From Kitasatospora mediocidica KCTC 9733 (lineage in GTDB: Bacteria; Actinomycetota; Actinomycetes; Streptomycetales; Streptomycetaceae), in assembly GCF_000744225.1 (NCBI RefSeq), contig NZ_JQLN01000001.1, forward strand, positions 806,001 to 870,000: a DNA stretch of 64,000 nt, read 5' to 3'. A program made the translations under genes and the position numbers. This document shows, in pieces, positions 36,900 through 46,596 of this stretch. The notes beneath the pieces were generated by a model, which saw only the letters and a list, made by a program, of their open reading frames with translations, was not told where the DNA came from and ran no database searches. The first letter of the stretch is position 1; each line of letters begins with the position of its first letter.

Positions 36900-37690
36900 T
36901 CGTTGCCCTCCGTGCCACGGGCCTTGCGGCGGGTCACGGCGTTGTCCGTGGCGCCGGTGATGGCGGAGATGATCTGTTCCTGCGTGGTCGAGCGCCGGTC
37001 GAAGACGCCGTTGTTGCGCCCCAGCCGCAACACCGCGACCTGGTCCGCGACGGCCATCACGTCGGCCATGTTGTGGCTGATCAGGATGACCCCGAGGCCG
37101 CGGTCGCGCAGCCGCTCGACCAGGTCGAGGACCTGGGCGGTCTGCTCCACGCCGAGGGCCGCGGTGGGTTCGTCGAGGATGACGACCTTGGGCTCCCCGA
37201 TCAGCGAGCGGGCGATCGCGACGGTCTGCCGCTGCCCGCCGGAGAGCGAGGCGATCGGGATCCGCACGCTGGGGATCCGGATGGAGAGCGTGCTGAGCAG
37301 TTCCCGCGAGCGCTTCTCCATCTCGACCTCGTCCAGCACCCCGAACCGCCGGATCTCCCGGCCGAGGAAGAGGTTGCCCACCACGTCCAGGTTGTCGCAG
37401 AGCGCGAGGTCCTGGTAGACGGTGGCGATGCCGAGGTGCTGGGCGTCCTGCGGCCGGTGGATGGCGACCGGCCGGCCCTGCCACTCGATCACACCGTCGT
37501 CCGGCTGGTTGACACCGGCGACGGACTTCACCAGGGTGGACTTCCCGGCGCCGTTGTCGCCCACCAGGGCGACCACCTGACCTGCCGGGACCTCCAGTTC
37601 GATGTCGGTGAGCGCCTGGACGGCGCCGAACCGCTTGGAGATCCCGCGCAACGCCAGGACCGGCGCAGCTGCCGTGGGTGGGACTGTCAC
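36896..37690 (-). CDS. Sugar ABC transporter ATP-binding protein (single domain)
   Basis: The 264-residue ATPase shows GDNGAGKST (Walker A), LSGGQRQTVA (signature), VVILDEPTAALG (Walker B) and ISHN (H-loop). CUT2 ATPases are often two fused domains of about 500 residues; this is the single-domain form found with many actinobacterial xylose-like systems, so it must dimerise. It overlaps the permease by 4 bp and follows the binding-protein gene by 34 bp. Confidence 0.9.
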   Translation of the reverse strand: MTVPPTAAAPVLALRGISKRFGAVQALTDIELEVPAGQVVALVGDNGAGKSTLVKSVAGVNQPDDGVIEWQGRPVAIHRPQDAQHLGIATVYQDLALCDNLDVVGNLFLGREIRRFGVLDEVEMEKRSRELLSTLSIRIPSVRIPIASLSGGQRQTVAIARSLIGEPKVVILDEPTAALGVEQTAQVLDLVERLRDRGLGVILISHNMADVMAVADQVAVLRLGRNNGVFDRRSTTQEQIISAITGATDNAVTRRKARGTEGNE

Positions 37691-37724
37691 GGTACCAACT
37701 CCCTTGATCGGCCGGGGTCCTGGA

Positions 37725-38831
37725 CTAGCTGAGGCCGGCCGCGGTGCAGGCCGAGGCGTACTGCGGGGTGCAGATCTGGGCCACCGTGTAGAGCCCGTCG
37801 GCGACCACCGTGGTCTTGATGTTGTCCTTGGTCAGCACGATCGGGGTGATCAGGTCCGAGGGCACCGACTGGCCGCTGCCGCTGGTCGCGGTGGTCGGCG
37901 TGGCGGAGGCGGGCAGCGGCTTGCCCTGGGCCAGCGCGACGGCCATCGTCCCGGCCGTGTCGGCCTCCGGCTTGTACGGCTTGTAGATGGACATCGTCTG
38001 GGTGTCCACCAGGATCCGCTGGACGGCGTCCAGCTGTGCGTCCTGACCGGTCAGCGGAACCTTGAGGTTCGCCGCGCTCAGCGCGGTGGCGATACCGGCG
38101 GCCATGCCGTCGTTGGCGGAGTAGACCCCGACCACCTCGTTGGCGCCGATCGCGGTGATCCCGGCGGCCGCCTCCTGGTTGGCGTTGTTCGGGTCCCAGT
38201 TCGGCGTGTCGTACTCCTTGCCGATGGTCAGCTTGCCGTCGATGGCGCTGTGCGCCCCCGCCTTGAACTGCGCGGCGTTCGGGTCGGTCGGCGAACCGTT
38301 GATCATGATGATCTTGCCGCTGGAGGACTTGCCGCCGACCGCGGCCACCAGCGCCTCACCCTGGAGCTGGCCGACCTTGTTGTTGTCGAACGAGACGTAG
38401 GCGTCCACCGGGCCCTGGGCCAGCCGGTCGTAGGCGATCACCTTGACGCCCGCGTCGTGCGCCTTCTGCACGGAGGACTGGATCGCCTTGGCGTCCACGG
38501 CGTCCAGGATCAGCACCTGGTTGCCCTTGGTCAGGGCGGTGTCCACCTGGGTCTGCTGGGTGGTCGCATCCTGGTTCGCGTTGTAGTAATCGATCTGCGC
38601 GTTCGGGTCGAGCGCCTTGATCTGCGCCTCGATCAGCGGCTTGTCGAACTGCTCGTAGCGGGTGGTCTTGGTCTCCGGCAGCAGCAGCCCGATCTTGATT
38701 ACCGACGTGGAGCTGCCACCCGAGGCGGCCGAGCTGCCGGTCGATTTCTTGGCGCTGCCGCACGAGGCGGTGACGAGGGCGAGAGAGACCACGGTGGCCG
38801 CGATCACGGCACGGGAAAGGCCGAGCTTCAA
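37725..38831 (-). CDS. Sugar-binding lipoprotein (XylF-like)
   Basis: The 368-residue protein has a signal peptide and lipobox VTASC with Cys24, then a Ser/Gly linker and a periplasmic-binding-protein fold: IKIGLLLPETKTTRYEQFDK, NQVLILDAVDAKA, GVKVIAYDRL and VPLTGQDAQLDAVQRI. These match xylose-type solute receptors. I choose the TTG at 38831 because GGAGG lies 7 bases upstream and it places a clean signal peptide; the in-frame ATG at 38897 would add 22 polar residues. The ligand is inferred to be a pentose or related sugar. Confidence 0.88.
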   Translation of the reverse strand: MKLGLSRAVIAATVVSLALVTASCGSAKKSTGSSAASGGSSTSVIKIGLLLPETKTTRYEQFDKPLIEAQIKALDPNAQIDYYNANQDATTQQTQVDTALTKGNQVLILDAVDAKAIQSSVQKAHDAGVKVIAYDRLAQGPVDAYVSFDNNKVGQLQGEALVAAVGGKSSSGKIIMINGSPTDPNAAQFKAGAHSAIDGKLTIGKEYDTPNWDPNNANQEAAAGITAIGANEVVGVYSANDGMAAGIATALSAANLKVPLTGQDAQLDAVQRILVDTQTMSIYKPYKPEADTAGTMAVALAQGKPLPASATPTTATSGSGQSVPSDLITPIVLTKDNIKTTVVADGLYTVAQICTPQYASACTAAGLS

Positions 38832-38983
38832 GGGAACGCCTCCAGACGTCGGGCCCCCCGGCCTCCGAGTCTCTGACGCTCCGTCCGGTCCTGCCACCGC
38901 AGCTCGGCCGAATGTGCGTACCCCCCAGCCGACGAACCGTCAGCGCCCGACCTCGCCGCCGGGCGCCGACGATCCGCCGGCCG

Positions 38984-39298
38984 TCACTGCGGCCCGCGCA
39001 GCATGTTCAACCGGCGCTGGTACTCCTCGTCGTCGATCTCGCCTCTGGCGTAGCGCTCGCCCAGGATCCGGGCGGCATCCGGCCCACGCTCGCGGGCGGC
39101 CTCGGACGGCGGGGCCCAGCGCATCGGCGACGCGCCGGCGGCGACCGGCTGGTGCCCGCCCTGCCGGCGGTAGATGAGGGACACCAGGACGACGATCACG
39201 ATCAGCAGGATCAGCACGCCGAGCGCGACGAGGCCGAAGCCCCAGCCGCCCCAGCCGCCCATCCAGCCGCCGTGGTGATGCTCGAATCGGAGGTTCAT
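38984..39298 (-). CDS. SHOCT-domain membrane protein
   Basis: The 104-residue protein has an N-terminal His/Gly/Trp-rich stretch, one membrane helix (about 22-43, GLVALGVLILLIVIVVLVSL) and a C-terminal SHOCT motif (RILGERYARGEIDDEEYQRR). SHOCT modules are short oligomerisation or targeting motifs of unknown precise role. It stands alone between the sugar operon and a small orphan gene. Confidence 0.85.
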   Translation of the reverse strand: MNLRFEHHHGGWMGGWGGWGFGLVALGVLILLIVIVVLVSLIYRRQGGHQPVAAGASPMRWAPPSEAARERGPDAARILGERYARGEIDDEEYQRRLNMLRGPQ

Positions 39299-39427
39299 CG
39301 TGCGCCGCCTCTCCTGCCCCGCTGCGGGGGCGGACGTCTCCGCAGCACTTACCAGTGTGCTCCGGGCGCTGCGGCCTGCGACGATCTCCGCGATGAGAAG
39401 TTCGTGAGGTCGTTGAAGGGTGCTTCG

Positions 39428-39661
39428 CTACGCCTCGCCGGGGTGCCAGGAGGGCCACTCGCCCGGACGGTCCGCCCAGTGGACCTGGTGCGGGTCGTTC
39501 AGGTCGATGTCCGGGAAGAGCTGCTTGAGGCGGGGCTCGAACTCCTCCGGGGCGAGCGGCTCCCAGCCGGTCCCCTTCAGATGGACGAGGCGGTAGCGGC
39601 TGTCGGTGCGGAACTCCGCTACCTCGACCAGGACGTCGCGCGGGCTGCTGGTGCTGTTCAT
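39428..39661 (-). CDS. Small unknown protein (77 aa)
   Basis: The frame starts at ATG 39661 and encodes a compact, acidic, Trp-rich protein with an EVAEFRTDSRYRLVHL strand pair and a WADRPGEWPSWHPGEA end. I do not recognise it. Codon use matches the neighbourhood and the sequence looks protein-like. It is divergent from the PAS/GAF phosphatase gene across 150 bp. Confidence 0.6.
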   Translation of the reverse strand: MNSTSSPRDVLVEVAEFRTDSRYRLVHLKGTGWEPLAPEEFEPRLKQLFPDIDLNDPHQVHWADRPGEWPSWHPGEA

Positions 39662-39811
39662 GGCTCCCAGCCTGGGCCGCCCGGGGCCGGGGTGCACCGT
39701 CATGCGTCCGTACGGACCAGCGCCGGTGCCGCACCTGGGAGCGCGGGACACAGGACAGGCCTTCCGTATCAATGGGATGATCGGAGCAACACCTAGCCGC
39801 CAGGAGGGACG

Positions 39812-41611
39812 ATGGCGCAGGACGAGCCGCTGCCTCCCCCCACCGAGGTACTGGCCGACCGCGAGGCGCGGTCGCTGCTTGCCGCGCTCAACGAGGCCGA
39901 CCTGCCGCACGGCCTGCTCCCGGCCCTGGACGACTACCACCTGGTCCGGCAGATCCTGGACCGGGCCAGTCTGGGCATCGCCGTCCTGGACTCCGAACTG
40001 CGCTACCGCTACGTCAACCGGACGCTGTCCGAGATCAACGGCGTGGCCGCCGCCGACCACATCGGCAAGTGCCTGGAGGACGTCGTCCCGGGCATCGACG
40101 TGGCGGCCGCCGAGGCGGAGCTGCGGGCGGTACTGGCGTACGGCGAGCCGCGGGTGCACACCGTCGAGGGCACCACGGCCTCCGGTCCTGCCCATGAGCC
40201 GCGCTGGTGGCACAACGCCTACCACCGGCTGGAGGACCGCGACGGCGTGCCGGTCGGCGTGGTGGCGATGGTCCTGGAGATCACCGAGGACCGCAGGATC
40301 CGCCAGGCCCTGGACCGCGCCCGCACCCGGCTGGTGCTGCTCGACGAGGCGGCCACCCGGATCGGCACCACCCTGGACGTCGAGCAGACCTGCAAGGAGC
40401 TGACCCGCCTGCTGGTGCCGCAACTGGCCGACATCGCCTTCGTGGACGTGTTGGAGACCGACCGGCCGGCGGCCTCCAGCATCCCGACCTCCGCCCTGCG
40501 GATGCGCCGGCTGGCGCTCAGCACCACCGGCCCGCTGGTCAAGGCGGGCCGCAAGCTCGGGCCGCCCGGCATCCTGTTCAGCCCGCAGTCCTCCTCGGCC
40601 ATGACGCGTTGCCTGGCCGAGCAGCTGCCGGTGGTCTTCAACTTCCCCTCCGAGGAGGAGATGCTGCGCAACGTCTCGCAGGCCTCCCAGGTGGCGCGCT
40701 TTCGCCGGCTCGGCCTGCACTCGGCGGTGTTCGTACCGCTCACCGCGCGCGGACAGGTGGTCGGCGTGGTGGTGCTGGTGCGCGCCGGCGACTCCCCCGG
40801 GTTCACCCCCGACGAGGTCGAGCTGGTCGCCGAGCTGGCCCGGCGCGCCGCCTCCAGCATCAGCAACGCCCAGCGCTACGCCCAGGAGCACGAGACCGCG
40901 CTGGGCCTGCAACGCGCGCTGCTCGCCGAGCCGATGTCCCCGCACCCGGACGTGGAGTGCGCCAGTCGCTACCTGCCGGCCGGCGCCAGCGCGGAGGTGG
41001 GCGGCGACTGGTACGACACGGTGGCGCTGCCCGGCGGCTCGACCCTGTTGGTGGTCGGCGACGTGATGGGACACGGCCTGGACGCCGCGGCGACCATGAT
41101 CGAGTATCGCTCGCTGATCCGCGCGCTGGCCCTCCAGCGGCTGCGCCCCAACGAGATCCTGCGCGAGGCCGAGCGGATCGTCGAGGCGCTCGAACTCGAA
41201 CGGGTGGCGACCTGTCTGCTGGTGCTGATCGACCCGGCCGCCGGGACGTACTCGTTCGCCAGCGCCGGCCACCTGCCGCCGCTCCAGCTGGAGGCGGGGC
41301 GGCCCGGGCGCCTGCTCGACGTGCCGGTCGGCCCGCCGCTGGGCACCGGCACCGGCGGCTACCAACAGCTGACCCTGCCCTACACGCCCGGCCTGACCCT
41401 GCTGCTCTACACCGACGGCCTGGTCGAGCGGCGCGGCACCGACATCGAGGAGTCGCTGGCCGCCTTCGCCGCGCTGGACCTGCGCCACTCGGACCCGCTG
41501 GAGCACCTGATCGACACGGCCCTGACCGAACTCGCGGCCGGCCACGGCGAGGACGACGTCGCCCTGCTCGCGGCCCGCCTCGTCATCCCCGCCATCCCCA
41601 CGGCGCCGTAG
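39812..41611 (+). CDS. PAS-GAF-PP2C (SpoIIE-like) serine phosphatase
   Basis: The 599-residue protein has a PAS domain (about 45-165, ILDRASLGIAVLDSELRYRY), a GAF domain (about 180-360) and a PP2C/SpoIIE domain (about 385-590). The phosphatase metal ligands are in GGDWYD, GDVMGHGLDAA, AGHLPP and EDDVALL. Such proteins dephosphorylate anti-anti-sigma factors in partner-switching stress circuits. No RsbW-type kinase domain is attached and no anti-sigma gene is next to it. The ATG has AGGAGG upstream. Confidence 0.92.
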   Translation: MAQDEPLPPPTEVLADREARSLLAALNEADLPHGLLPALDDYHLVRQILDRASLGIAVLDSELRYRYVNRTLSEINGVAAADHIGKCLEDVVPGIDVAAAEAELRAVLAYGEPRVHTVEGTTASGPAHEPRWWHNAYHRLEDRDGVPVGVVAMVLEITEDRRIRQALDRARTRLVLLDEAATRIGTTLDVEQTCKELTRLLVPQLADIAFVDVLETDRPAASSIPTSALRMRRLALSTTGPLVKAGRKLGPPGILFSPQSSSAMTRCLAEQLPVVFNFPSEEEMLRNVSQASQVARFRRLGLHSAVFVPLTARGQVVGVVVLVRAGDSPGFTPDEVELVAELARRAASSISNAQRYAQEHETALGLQRALLAEPMSPHPDVECASRYLPAGASAEVGGDWYDTVALPGGSTLLVVGDVMGHGLDAAATMIEYRSLIRALALQRLRPNEILREAERIVEALELERVATCLLVLIDPAAGTYSFASAGHLPPLQLEAGRPGRLLDVPVGPPLGTGTGGYQQLTLPYTPGLTLLLYTDGLVERRGTDIEESLAAFAALDLRHSDPLEHLIDTALTELAAGHGEDDVALLAARLVIPAIPTAP

Positions 41612-41627
41612 CCGGCCGGTCAGCCGG

Positions 41628-43118
41628 TCAGCCGGCGGGTGCCTCGACCCTCTCGTCCCGCACGACCGGCAACGGCGTACCGCCGGCCCGGCCGCGCGAG
41701 CGGTGCGAGAGCGCGAGGTAGACCAGCGCCGCCAGCGCGCCCGAGAGGAGGAAGCTGACGTCGATCCCGCCGGTCAGCGGGAGCAGCGGCCCCCGGTAGA
41801 CGGGCGTGTCCACCGAGCAGAGCCCGATCGCGGCGCCCAGCACCCAGGCGAGGGTGGCGGGCACGTTCCAGCCGGCCTTGTACCAGTAGATGCCACCGCG
41901 GGTGCGCTGGTTGAGCACCTGCAGCGACGGGCGGTCGTAGTCGCCGCGGCAGCGCCGGAAGCCGATCAGGGTGATCACCGCCCACGGGGTGCCGATCGCG
42001 GTGAGGACCAGCACGAAGGAGGTCACCGCGTCCTGCGCGCTCCAGACGAAATGGCCGAGGAAGACCAGCAGGGTGGCCGTGCCGGCCACCACGTAGGTGG
42101 CCTGCAGCCGGGTGGCGCGCGGCAGGATCGCGTCCAGGTCCAGGCCCATGCTGTAGAGCATCAGGCCGGAGTTGCCCGCGCTGCCCATCAGCCCGTTGAC
42201 CAGCAGCGGCAGCAGGAACCAGGCCGGCGCCCCCGCCAGCAGCCCACCCACGTAGTTGCTGCCCGCACCCGTCGCGACGGCGGTGAAGGTGCCGAAGAGC
42301 TGCGGGATCAGCAGGCCCAGGAAGAGCCCGCCGCCGGTTGCCCAGAGCACCTTGCGGCTGGAGTGCCGGGCCGGGGAGACGTACCGGGTGTAGTCGCCCA
42401 GCAGGGTGATGAAGGCGATCGGGCCGCTCAGCCCGGCCGAGACCACGGCCAGCAGCCAGGTCTGCCAGAAGCCGCCCAGCAGGTAGTGCCCGTGCGCGGA
42501 GGCGTGGAAGTGCGGGGCGAAGGCGAACAGGCCCAGCACCAGCAGCACCGACATGCACCACATCAGCCACTTCTCCAGCTTGAGCAGCAGCTGGTAGCCG
42601 AAGACCGCGAAGGTGGCGCTGAGCGCGGCCAGCACGGTGTACGTGACCACGTAGGCCGGCCCGTGGGCGGGCAGGCCGACCATCCGGTTCAGCGCGCCGA
42701 CCACCACGTCGCCGCCCACCCAGAGCGCGAGTGCGGTGTAGCCGAGCGACAGCAGCAGCCCCACCACCGACCCGATCAGCCGGCCGCGCACCCCGAAGTG
42801 CGCGCCGCTGCTGGTGGACAGGTTGGTGGCGCTGCGCAGCGAGACCAGCGCCAGCGGCGCGACCAGCAGGATACCCACCGCCGTGCCCAGGACCAGCGCG
42901 GAGCAACTGGCCCAGAAGGAGAGCCCGAAGGAGACCGGCAGCCAGCCGAAGACGACCACGCCGAACGCCAGGTTGGAGCCGATCAGGATGCTCAACACGT
43001 CCCGCGGGGTGCTGGTGCGCTCCGCCTCGGGGATGGTGTCGACGCCGTGCTGCTCGATGAGGCTGTGGCCTGGGCCGTTCGCTGCGGAGCCGTCGGGGGA
43101 CGCGGAGGCGTGGTTCAT
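41628..43118 (-). CDS. NCS1-family purine/cytosine permease
   Basis: The 496-residue protein has about twelve helices and NCS1 features: DVLSILIGSNLAFGVVVFGW near the first helix, GPIAFITLLGDYTRYV in the middle, and a repeated polar-helix arrangement. It is related to CodB-type nucleobase or allantoin-type transporters; the substrate cannot be read. The ATG at 43118 has AGAAAGG upstream. It ends 17 bp from the convergent phosphatase stop. Confidence 0.88.
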   Translation of the reverse strand: MNHASASPDGSAANGPGHSLIEQHGVDTIPEAERTSTPRDVLSILIGSNLAFGVVVFGWLPVSFGLSFWASCSALVLGTAVGILLVAPLALVSLRSATNLSTSSGAHFGVRGRLIGSVVGLLLSLGYTALALWVGGDVVVGALNRMVGLPAHGPAYVVTYTVLAALSATFAVFGYQLLLKLEKWLMWCMSVLLVLGLFAFAPHFHASAHGHYLLGGFWQTWLLAVVSAGLSGPIAFITLLGDYTRYVSPARHSSRKVLWATGGGLFLGLLIPQLFGTFTAVATGAGSNYVGGLLAGAPAWFLLPLLVNGLMGSAGNSGLMLYSMGLDLDAILPRATRLQATYVVAGTATLLVFLGHFVWSAQDAVTSFVLVLTAIGTPWAVITLIGFRRCRGDYDRPSLQVLNQRTRGGIYWYKAGWNVPATLAWVLGAAIGLCSVDTPVYRGPLLPLTGGIDVSFLLSGALAALVYLALSHRSRGRAGGTPLPVVRDERVEAPAG

Positions 43119-43270
43119 CGGTGCCTTTCTGACATTCAGCCGCCCCGGCGGGTGCAAGTGCCAGGGCGGTCGTCTCTCAGCGTCGCCGAGCCGGGTCTCC
43201 CGGCGAAACCGGTCGAATGTCTGATTTCACCCGGAACATCCGCTGCCACCCCGTAGCTTTCTCCAGCCCG

Positions 43271-43789
43271 CTACTCGTCGTCACCACGCTCGGCCCGGAC
43301 CGCCCGCTCGGCCGCCAGCTGGGCCGCCTGCACCTCGCCCTCCACCTCCTCGGCCGGCCGGCGCACCACGGTGCCGCCGTGCCGGGCGGCGATCGCGTCG
43401 ACAGCCTCGGGACCGTGCTCGCGCAGCTCGGCGATCAGCAGACTGCCGCCCTCGGCGAGGCCGCTGCTGTAGACCATCAGCCCCTCGGCGGCGTCCTGGA
43501 AGTGCTGGATCTCGGCCGCGCCGCCCAGCATGGTGCCGGCCGTCCAGCCCAGGAAGACGCCGATCGGACCGCCCAGCAGGCCGACCAGGCCGCCGACCAC
43601 TCCGCCCGCCACCGTCGCCGCACCGGCTCCGCGCACCCAGCTCTCGGGCACGCTCAGCAGCCCGTCCGCGGATCGCTCCAGCACCGCGGCCTGCCGGACC
43701 CCGTGCACCTCCTTCACCTCCTCGTAGGCGGCAGCGGCGCTGGCCTGGTCCTCGAAGGTGACGAAGAGCATCGTGTGGGTCTCGGGCAT
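43271..43789 (-). CDS. DUF1269-like glycine-rich membrane protein
   Basis: The 172-residue protein has an N-terminal ferredoxin-like segment (MLFVTFEDQASAAAAYEEVK), a Gly/Val-rich double membrane segment (about 60-95) and a C-terminal domain with LLIAELREHGPEAVDAIAA. This matches the layout of DUF1269-type proteins of unknown function. The ATG at 43789 has GAGG upstream. It diverges from lnt. Confidence 0.75.
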   Translation of the reverse strand: MPETHTMLFVTFEDQASAAAAYEEVKEVHGVRQAAVLERSADGLLSVPESWVRGAGAATVAGGVVGGLVGLLGGPIGVFLGWTAGTMLGGAAEIQHFQDAAEGLMVYSSGLAEGGSLLIAELREHGPEAVDAIAARHGGTVVRRPAEEVEGEVQAAQLAAERAVRAERGDDE

Positions 43790-43918
43790 CGGACGGCCTC
43801 TCGACGTGCCGGACCGAATCTCGTACCGGCGGATGTACCGGCACCTTAGACCGCGCGGCACGGGGTATTCGGTGACCAGCAGTCCGCGACACGACGCAGA
43901 AGGCGGGTCGATTCCGCA

Positions 43919-45508
43919 GTGATAGAAGCCGTACAACCTGACAATCGGAACATGTCGCTCCGAGCCGCGTTCTCCGATCCCGTCCGGTACGGCTCGCTGG
44001 CCGCCGGCGCGCTCCCCGTCCTCGCCTTCCCCCCGCTCGACCTGGAGGCGCTGGCCTGGGTCGCCCTGGTGCCCGGCCTGCTCCTGATGCAGCGCGCCCC
44101 GCACGCCCGGGAGGCCGCGGTGCGCGGGTGGTGGTTCGGCACCGGCTTCGTCCTGGCGGCGATGTACTGGCTGGTGCCCACCGTCGGCCCCGGGCTGCTG
44201 CTGATCGCGGCGCTGTTCGGCCTGCTGCAGGGCGGCGTGGGCCTGGCGGTCTGGACGCTGCTGCGCGCGCCGCTCACCGCGGGCCGGGCCGCCGCCGCGC
44301 TGCTGGTCGTCCCGTCCGCCTGGGTGGTCAGCGAGTTCGCCCGCTCCTGGCAGGCGCTCGGCGGACCGTGGGCGCTGCTCGGGGCCACCCAGTGGCGTCA
44401 CCCGACGGTGCTGGCGCTCGCCTCGCTCGGCGGCGTCTGGCTGGTCAGCGCGGCCGTGGTGACGGTCAACACCGGTGTGCTGATCATCCTGCTGACCGAC
44501 CGGCTGCCGATCCGCGCCACCGGCGCCGCCGCGACCGCGCTGGTCCTGGTCGCCGGCCCGCTGGCCTTCGCCCTGCGCCCGGGCCCGGTCCCCGTCCGCA
44601 CCGAGACGGTCGCCCTGGTGCAACCCGGCGTACTGCCCGACGGCGCCACCCGCCTCGACGCCTCCGCCCGGATCACCGCCGACCTGCCGGGCCCCCGTCC
44701 CGACCTGATCGTCTGGGGCGAGAGCAGCGTCAGCACCGACCTGACCCGCGACACCGTGACACTCGCCAGGCTGCGCGCGCTCTCCGCCTCCGCCGACGCC
44801 CAGCTACTGGTCAACGAGGACGCCCGGAAGGCCGACGGAACCATCTCCAAGGACGCCGTGCTGATCGGCCCCGACGGCATCCGGGCCCGGTACGCCAAGA
44901 TGCGCCTGGTGCCGTTCGGCGAGTACATCCCGCTGCGCCCGCTGCTCGGCTGGATCGCCGGGATCAGCCGGGCCGCCGCCGAGAACCGCACGCCGGGCAG
45001 CTCGTTCCACCTCTTCGAGCCCACCGACCTGAGCGGGCGGCAGCTGCCGCTGGGGGTGCTGATCTGCTTCGAGTCGGCCTTCCCCGACATGGCGAGGACC
45101 GCCGCCGACCAGGGCGCCCAGCTGATCGTCTACCAGTCCGCGACCTCCAGCTTCCAGGACACCTCGGCCCCCGACCAGCACGCCTCCCTGGGCGCGCTGC
45201 GCGCCGCCGAGACCGGACGACCGGTCGTGCAGGCGGCGCTCACCGGTGTCTCGGTGGCCTTCGACGCCCAGGGCCGGCGACTCGCCCGCTACGGCACCGG
45301 CCGCACCGGCGCCCTCACTGTCCGGCTCGCGCTGCCCGACGCCCACTCGCGCACCTGGTACGACCGGGTCGGCGACGTCGTCCCCTGGACGGCCGTCCTG
45401 GTCAGCGCCGGCGCGACCGCCCTCGCGCTGCGCTCCGGCAGCCGTCGGCGCCGGCCGCCGAGCACCCCCGACCGGGCCCAGCACCACCCCGCGGCCCCCG
45501 TCCCCTGA
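43919..45508 (+). CDS. lnt: Apolipoprotein N-acyltransferase
   Basis: The 529-residue enzyme has about six N-terminal helices and a nitrilase domain with the catalytic triad in context: Glu in VWGESSVS, Lys in YAKMRLVPFGEYIP and Cys in VLICFESAFPD. It transfers a third acyl chain to the N-terminal Cys of lipoproteins in the membrane. The GTG at 43919 gives the longest form; an ATG at 43952 would start SLRAAFSDPVRYG and is equally possible, since neither has a strong ribosome site. The lipoproteins at 26611 and 37725 would be substrates. Confidence 0.9.
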   Translation: MIEAVQPDNRNMSLRAAFSDPVRYGSLAAGALPVLAFPPLDLEALAWVALVPGLLLMQRAPHAREAAVRGWWFGTGFVLAAMYWLVPTVGPGLLLIAALFGLLQGGVGLAVWTLLRAPLTAGRAAAALLVVPSAWVVSEFARSWQALGGPWALLGATQWRHPTVLALASLGGVWLVSAAVVTVNTGVLIILLTDRLPIRATGAAATALVLVAGPLAFALRPGPVPVRTETVALVQPGVLPDGATRLDASARITADLPGPRPDLIVWGESSVSTDLTRDTVTLARLRALSASADAQLLVNEDARKADGTISKDAVLIGPDGIRARYAKMRLVPFGEYIPLRPLLGWIAGISRAAAENRTPGSSFHLFEPTDLSGRQLPLGVLICFESAFPDMARTAADQGAQLIVYQSATSSFQDTSAPDQHASLGALRAAETGRPVVQAALTGVSVAFDAQGRRLARYGTGRTGALTVRLALPDAHSRTWYDRVGDVVPWTAVLVSAGATALALRSGSRRRRPPSTPDRAQHHPAAPVP

Positions 45509-45515
45509 GCGGCCG

Positions 45516-46523
45516 TCAGGCCTTGCGCGCGCGGCTGGGCTGGACGCGCGGCGGCTCGCCCGGCGCCTTCGGGTGGTCGGGCGGGTAGGGCAGCTCGCCG
45601 AGGCCCTCGTCGCGCTCCTGCCGCGCCGCCAGCTCCAGCACGCCCTCCAGGCCGAACGCGTGCTCGGCCAGCTCGGCGTACGGGTCGCCGGAGGCCGCCA
45701 GCCGGGCCGGCACGGTGCGCAGCGTGAAGTCCAGCGGCGTGACGTCGTCCAGCTCCTCCCAGCGCAGCGGCGTCGAGACGGTCGCCTCCGGCCGGGCCCG
45801 CAGCGAGTAGGCCGAGGCGATGGTGCGGTCGCGCGCCATCTGGTTGTAGTCCACGAAGACCTTCTGGCCGCGCTCCTCCTTCCACCACGCGGTGGTGACC
45901 GCCGCCGGCATCCGGCGCTCCAGCTCCCGGCCGAGCGCGATCGCGCTCCCCCGCACCTCGGGGTACGTCCAGTCGGGCCGGATCGGGACGTAGACGTGCA
46001 GGCCGCGCCCGCCCGAGGTCTTGGGCCAGCCGCGCAGGCCGTACTCCTCCAGCACCACCCGCAGCTCGTGCGCCGCCCGGACGGCGTCCCGGAAGTCGGT
46101 GCCGGGCTGCGGGTCCAGGTCGAGCCGCAGCTCGTCCGGGCGGTCGGTGTCGGCCCGGCGGACCGGCCAGGGGTGGAAGGTCAGGCAGCCGAGGTTGGCG
46201 GCCCAGAGCACGGCGGCCGGCTCGGTCGGGCAGATCTCGTCGGCGAACCGACCACTGGGAAAGGCGATCCGCGCCGTGGGCAGCCAGTCCGGCAGGCTCT
46301 TGGGCGCCCGCTTCTGGTAGAAGAACTCGCCCTCGACGCCGTCCGGGAACCGCTGCAGGGTGGTCGGCCGCTCGCGCAGCCCGCTCAGCACCGCCTCGCC
46401 GACGGCCTGGTAGTAGTGGGCGACATCCAACTTGGTGAACCCCGGCCCGGGGTAGTACACCTTGCCCGGGTTCGAGATCCGCACGCTGCGCCCGCCGACC
46501 TCCAGCTCCACCGCTTCAGCCAT
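45516..46523 (-). CDS. LigD-type NHEJ polymerase (PolDom)
   Basis: The 335-residue protein is a stand-alone archaeo-eukaryotic primase-like domain. It shows RISNPGKVYYPGPGFTK at the start, the metal-binding DLDPQPGTDF, KTSGGRGLHVYVPI and DYNQMARDRTIASAYS. It fills gaps at double-strand breaks in non-homologous end joining. It is divergent from the ATP-dependent ligase gene with 73 bp between starts, so the functions of a fused LigD are split. No Ku gene is in view. Confidence 0.92.
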   Translation of the reverse strand: MAEAVELEVGGRSVRISNPGKVYYPGPGFTKLDVAHYYQAVGEAVLSGLRERPTTLQRFPDGVEGEFFYQKRAPKSLPDWLPTARIAFPSGRFADEICPTEPAAVLWAANLGCLTFHPWPVRRADTDRPDELRLDLDPQPGTDFRDAVRAAHELRVVLEEYGLRGWPKTSGGRGLHVYVPIRPDWTYPEVRGSAIALGRELERRMPAAVTTAWWKEERGQKVFVDYNQMARDRTIASAYSLRARPEATVSTPLRWEELDDVTPLDFTLRTVPARLAASGDPYAELAEHAFGLEGVLELAARQERDEGLGELPYPPDHPKAPGEPPRVQPSRARKA

Positions 46524-46596
46524 GCCTCCACGGTAGAGCCGCGCCCGGTGGGCGGCGCGACGTGCGGCGCCGGGAGCGGCGACGCACCATCGGAGG

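Noticed and set aside
39428-41545. Minus-strand frame of 705 codons opposite the phosphatase
   Set aside because: Only its last 77 codons, from ATG 39661, look like protein; the rest is the antisense of the PAS-GAF-PP2C gene.
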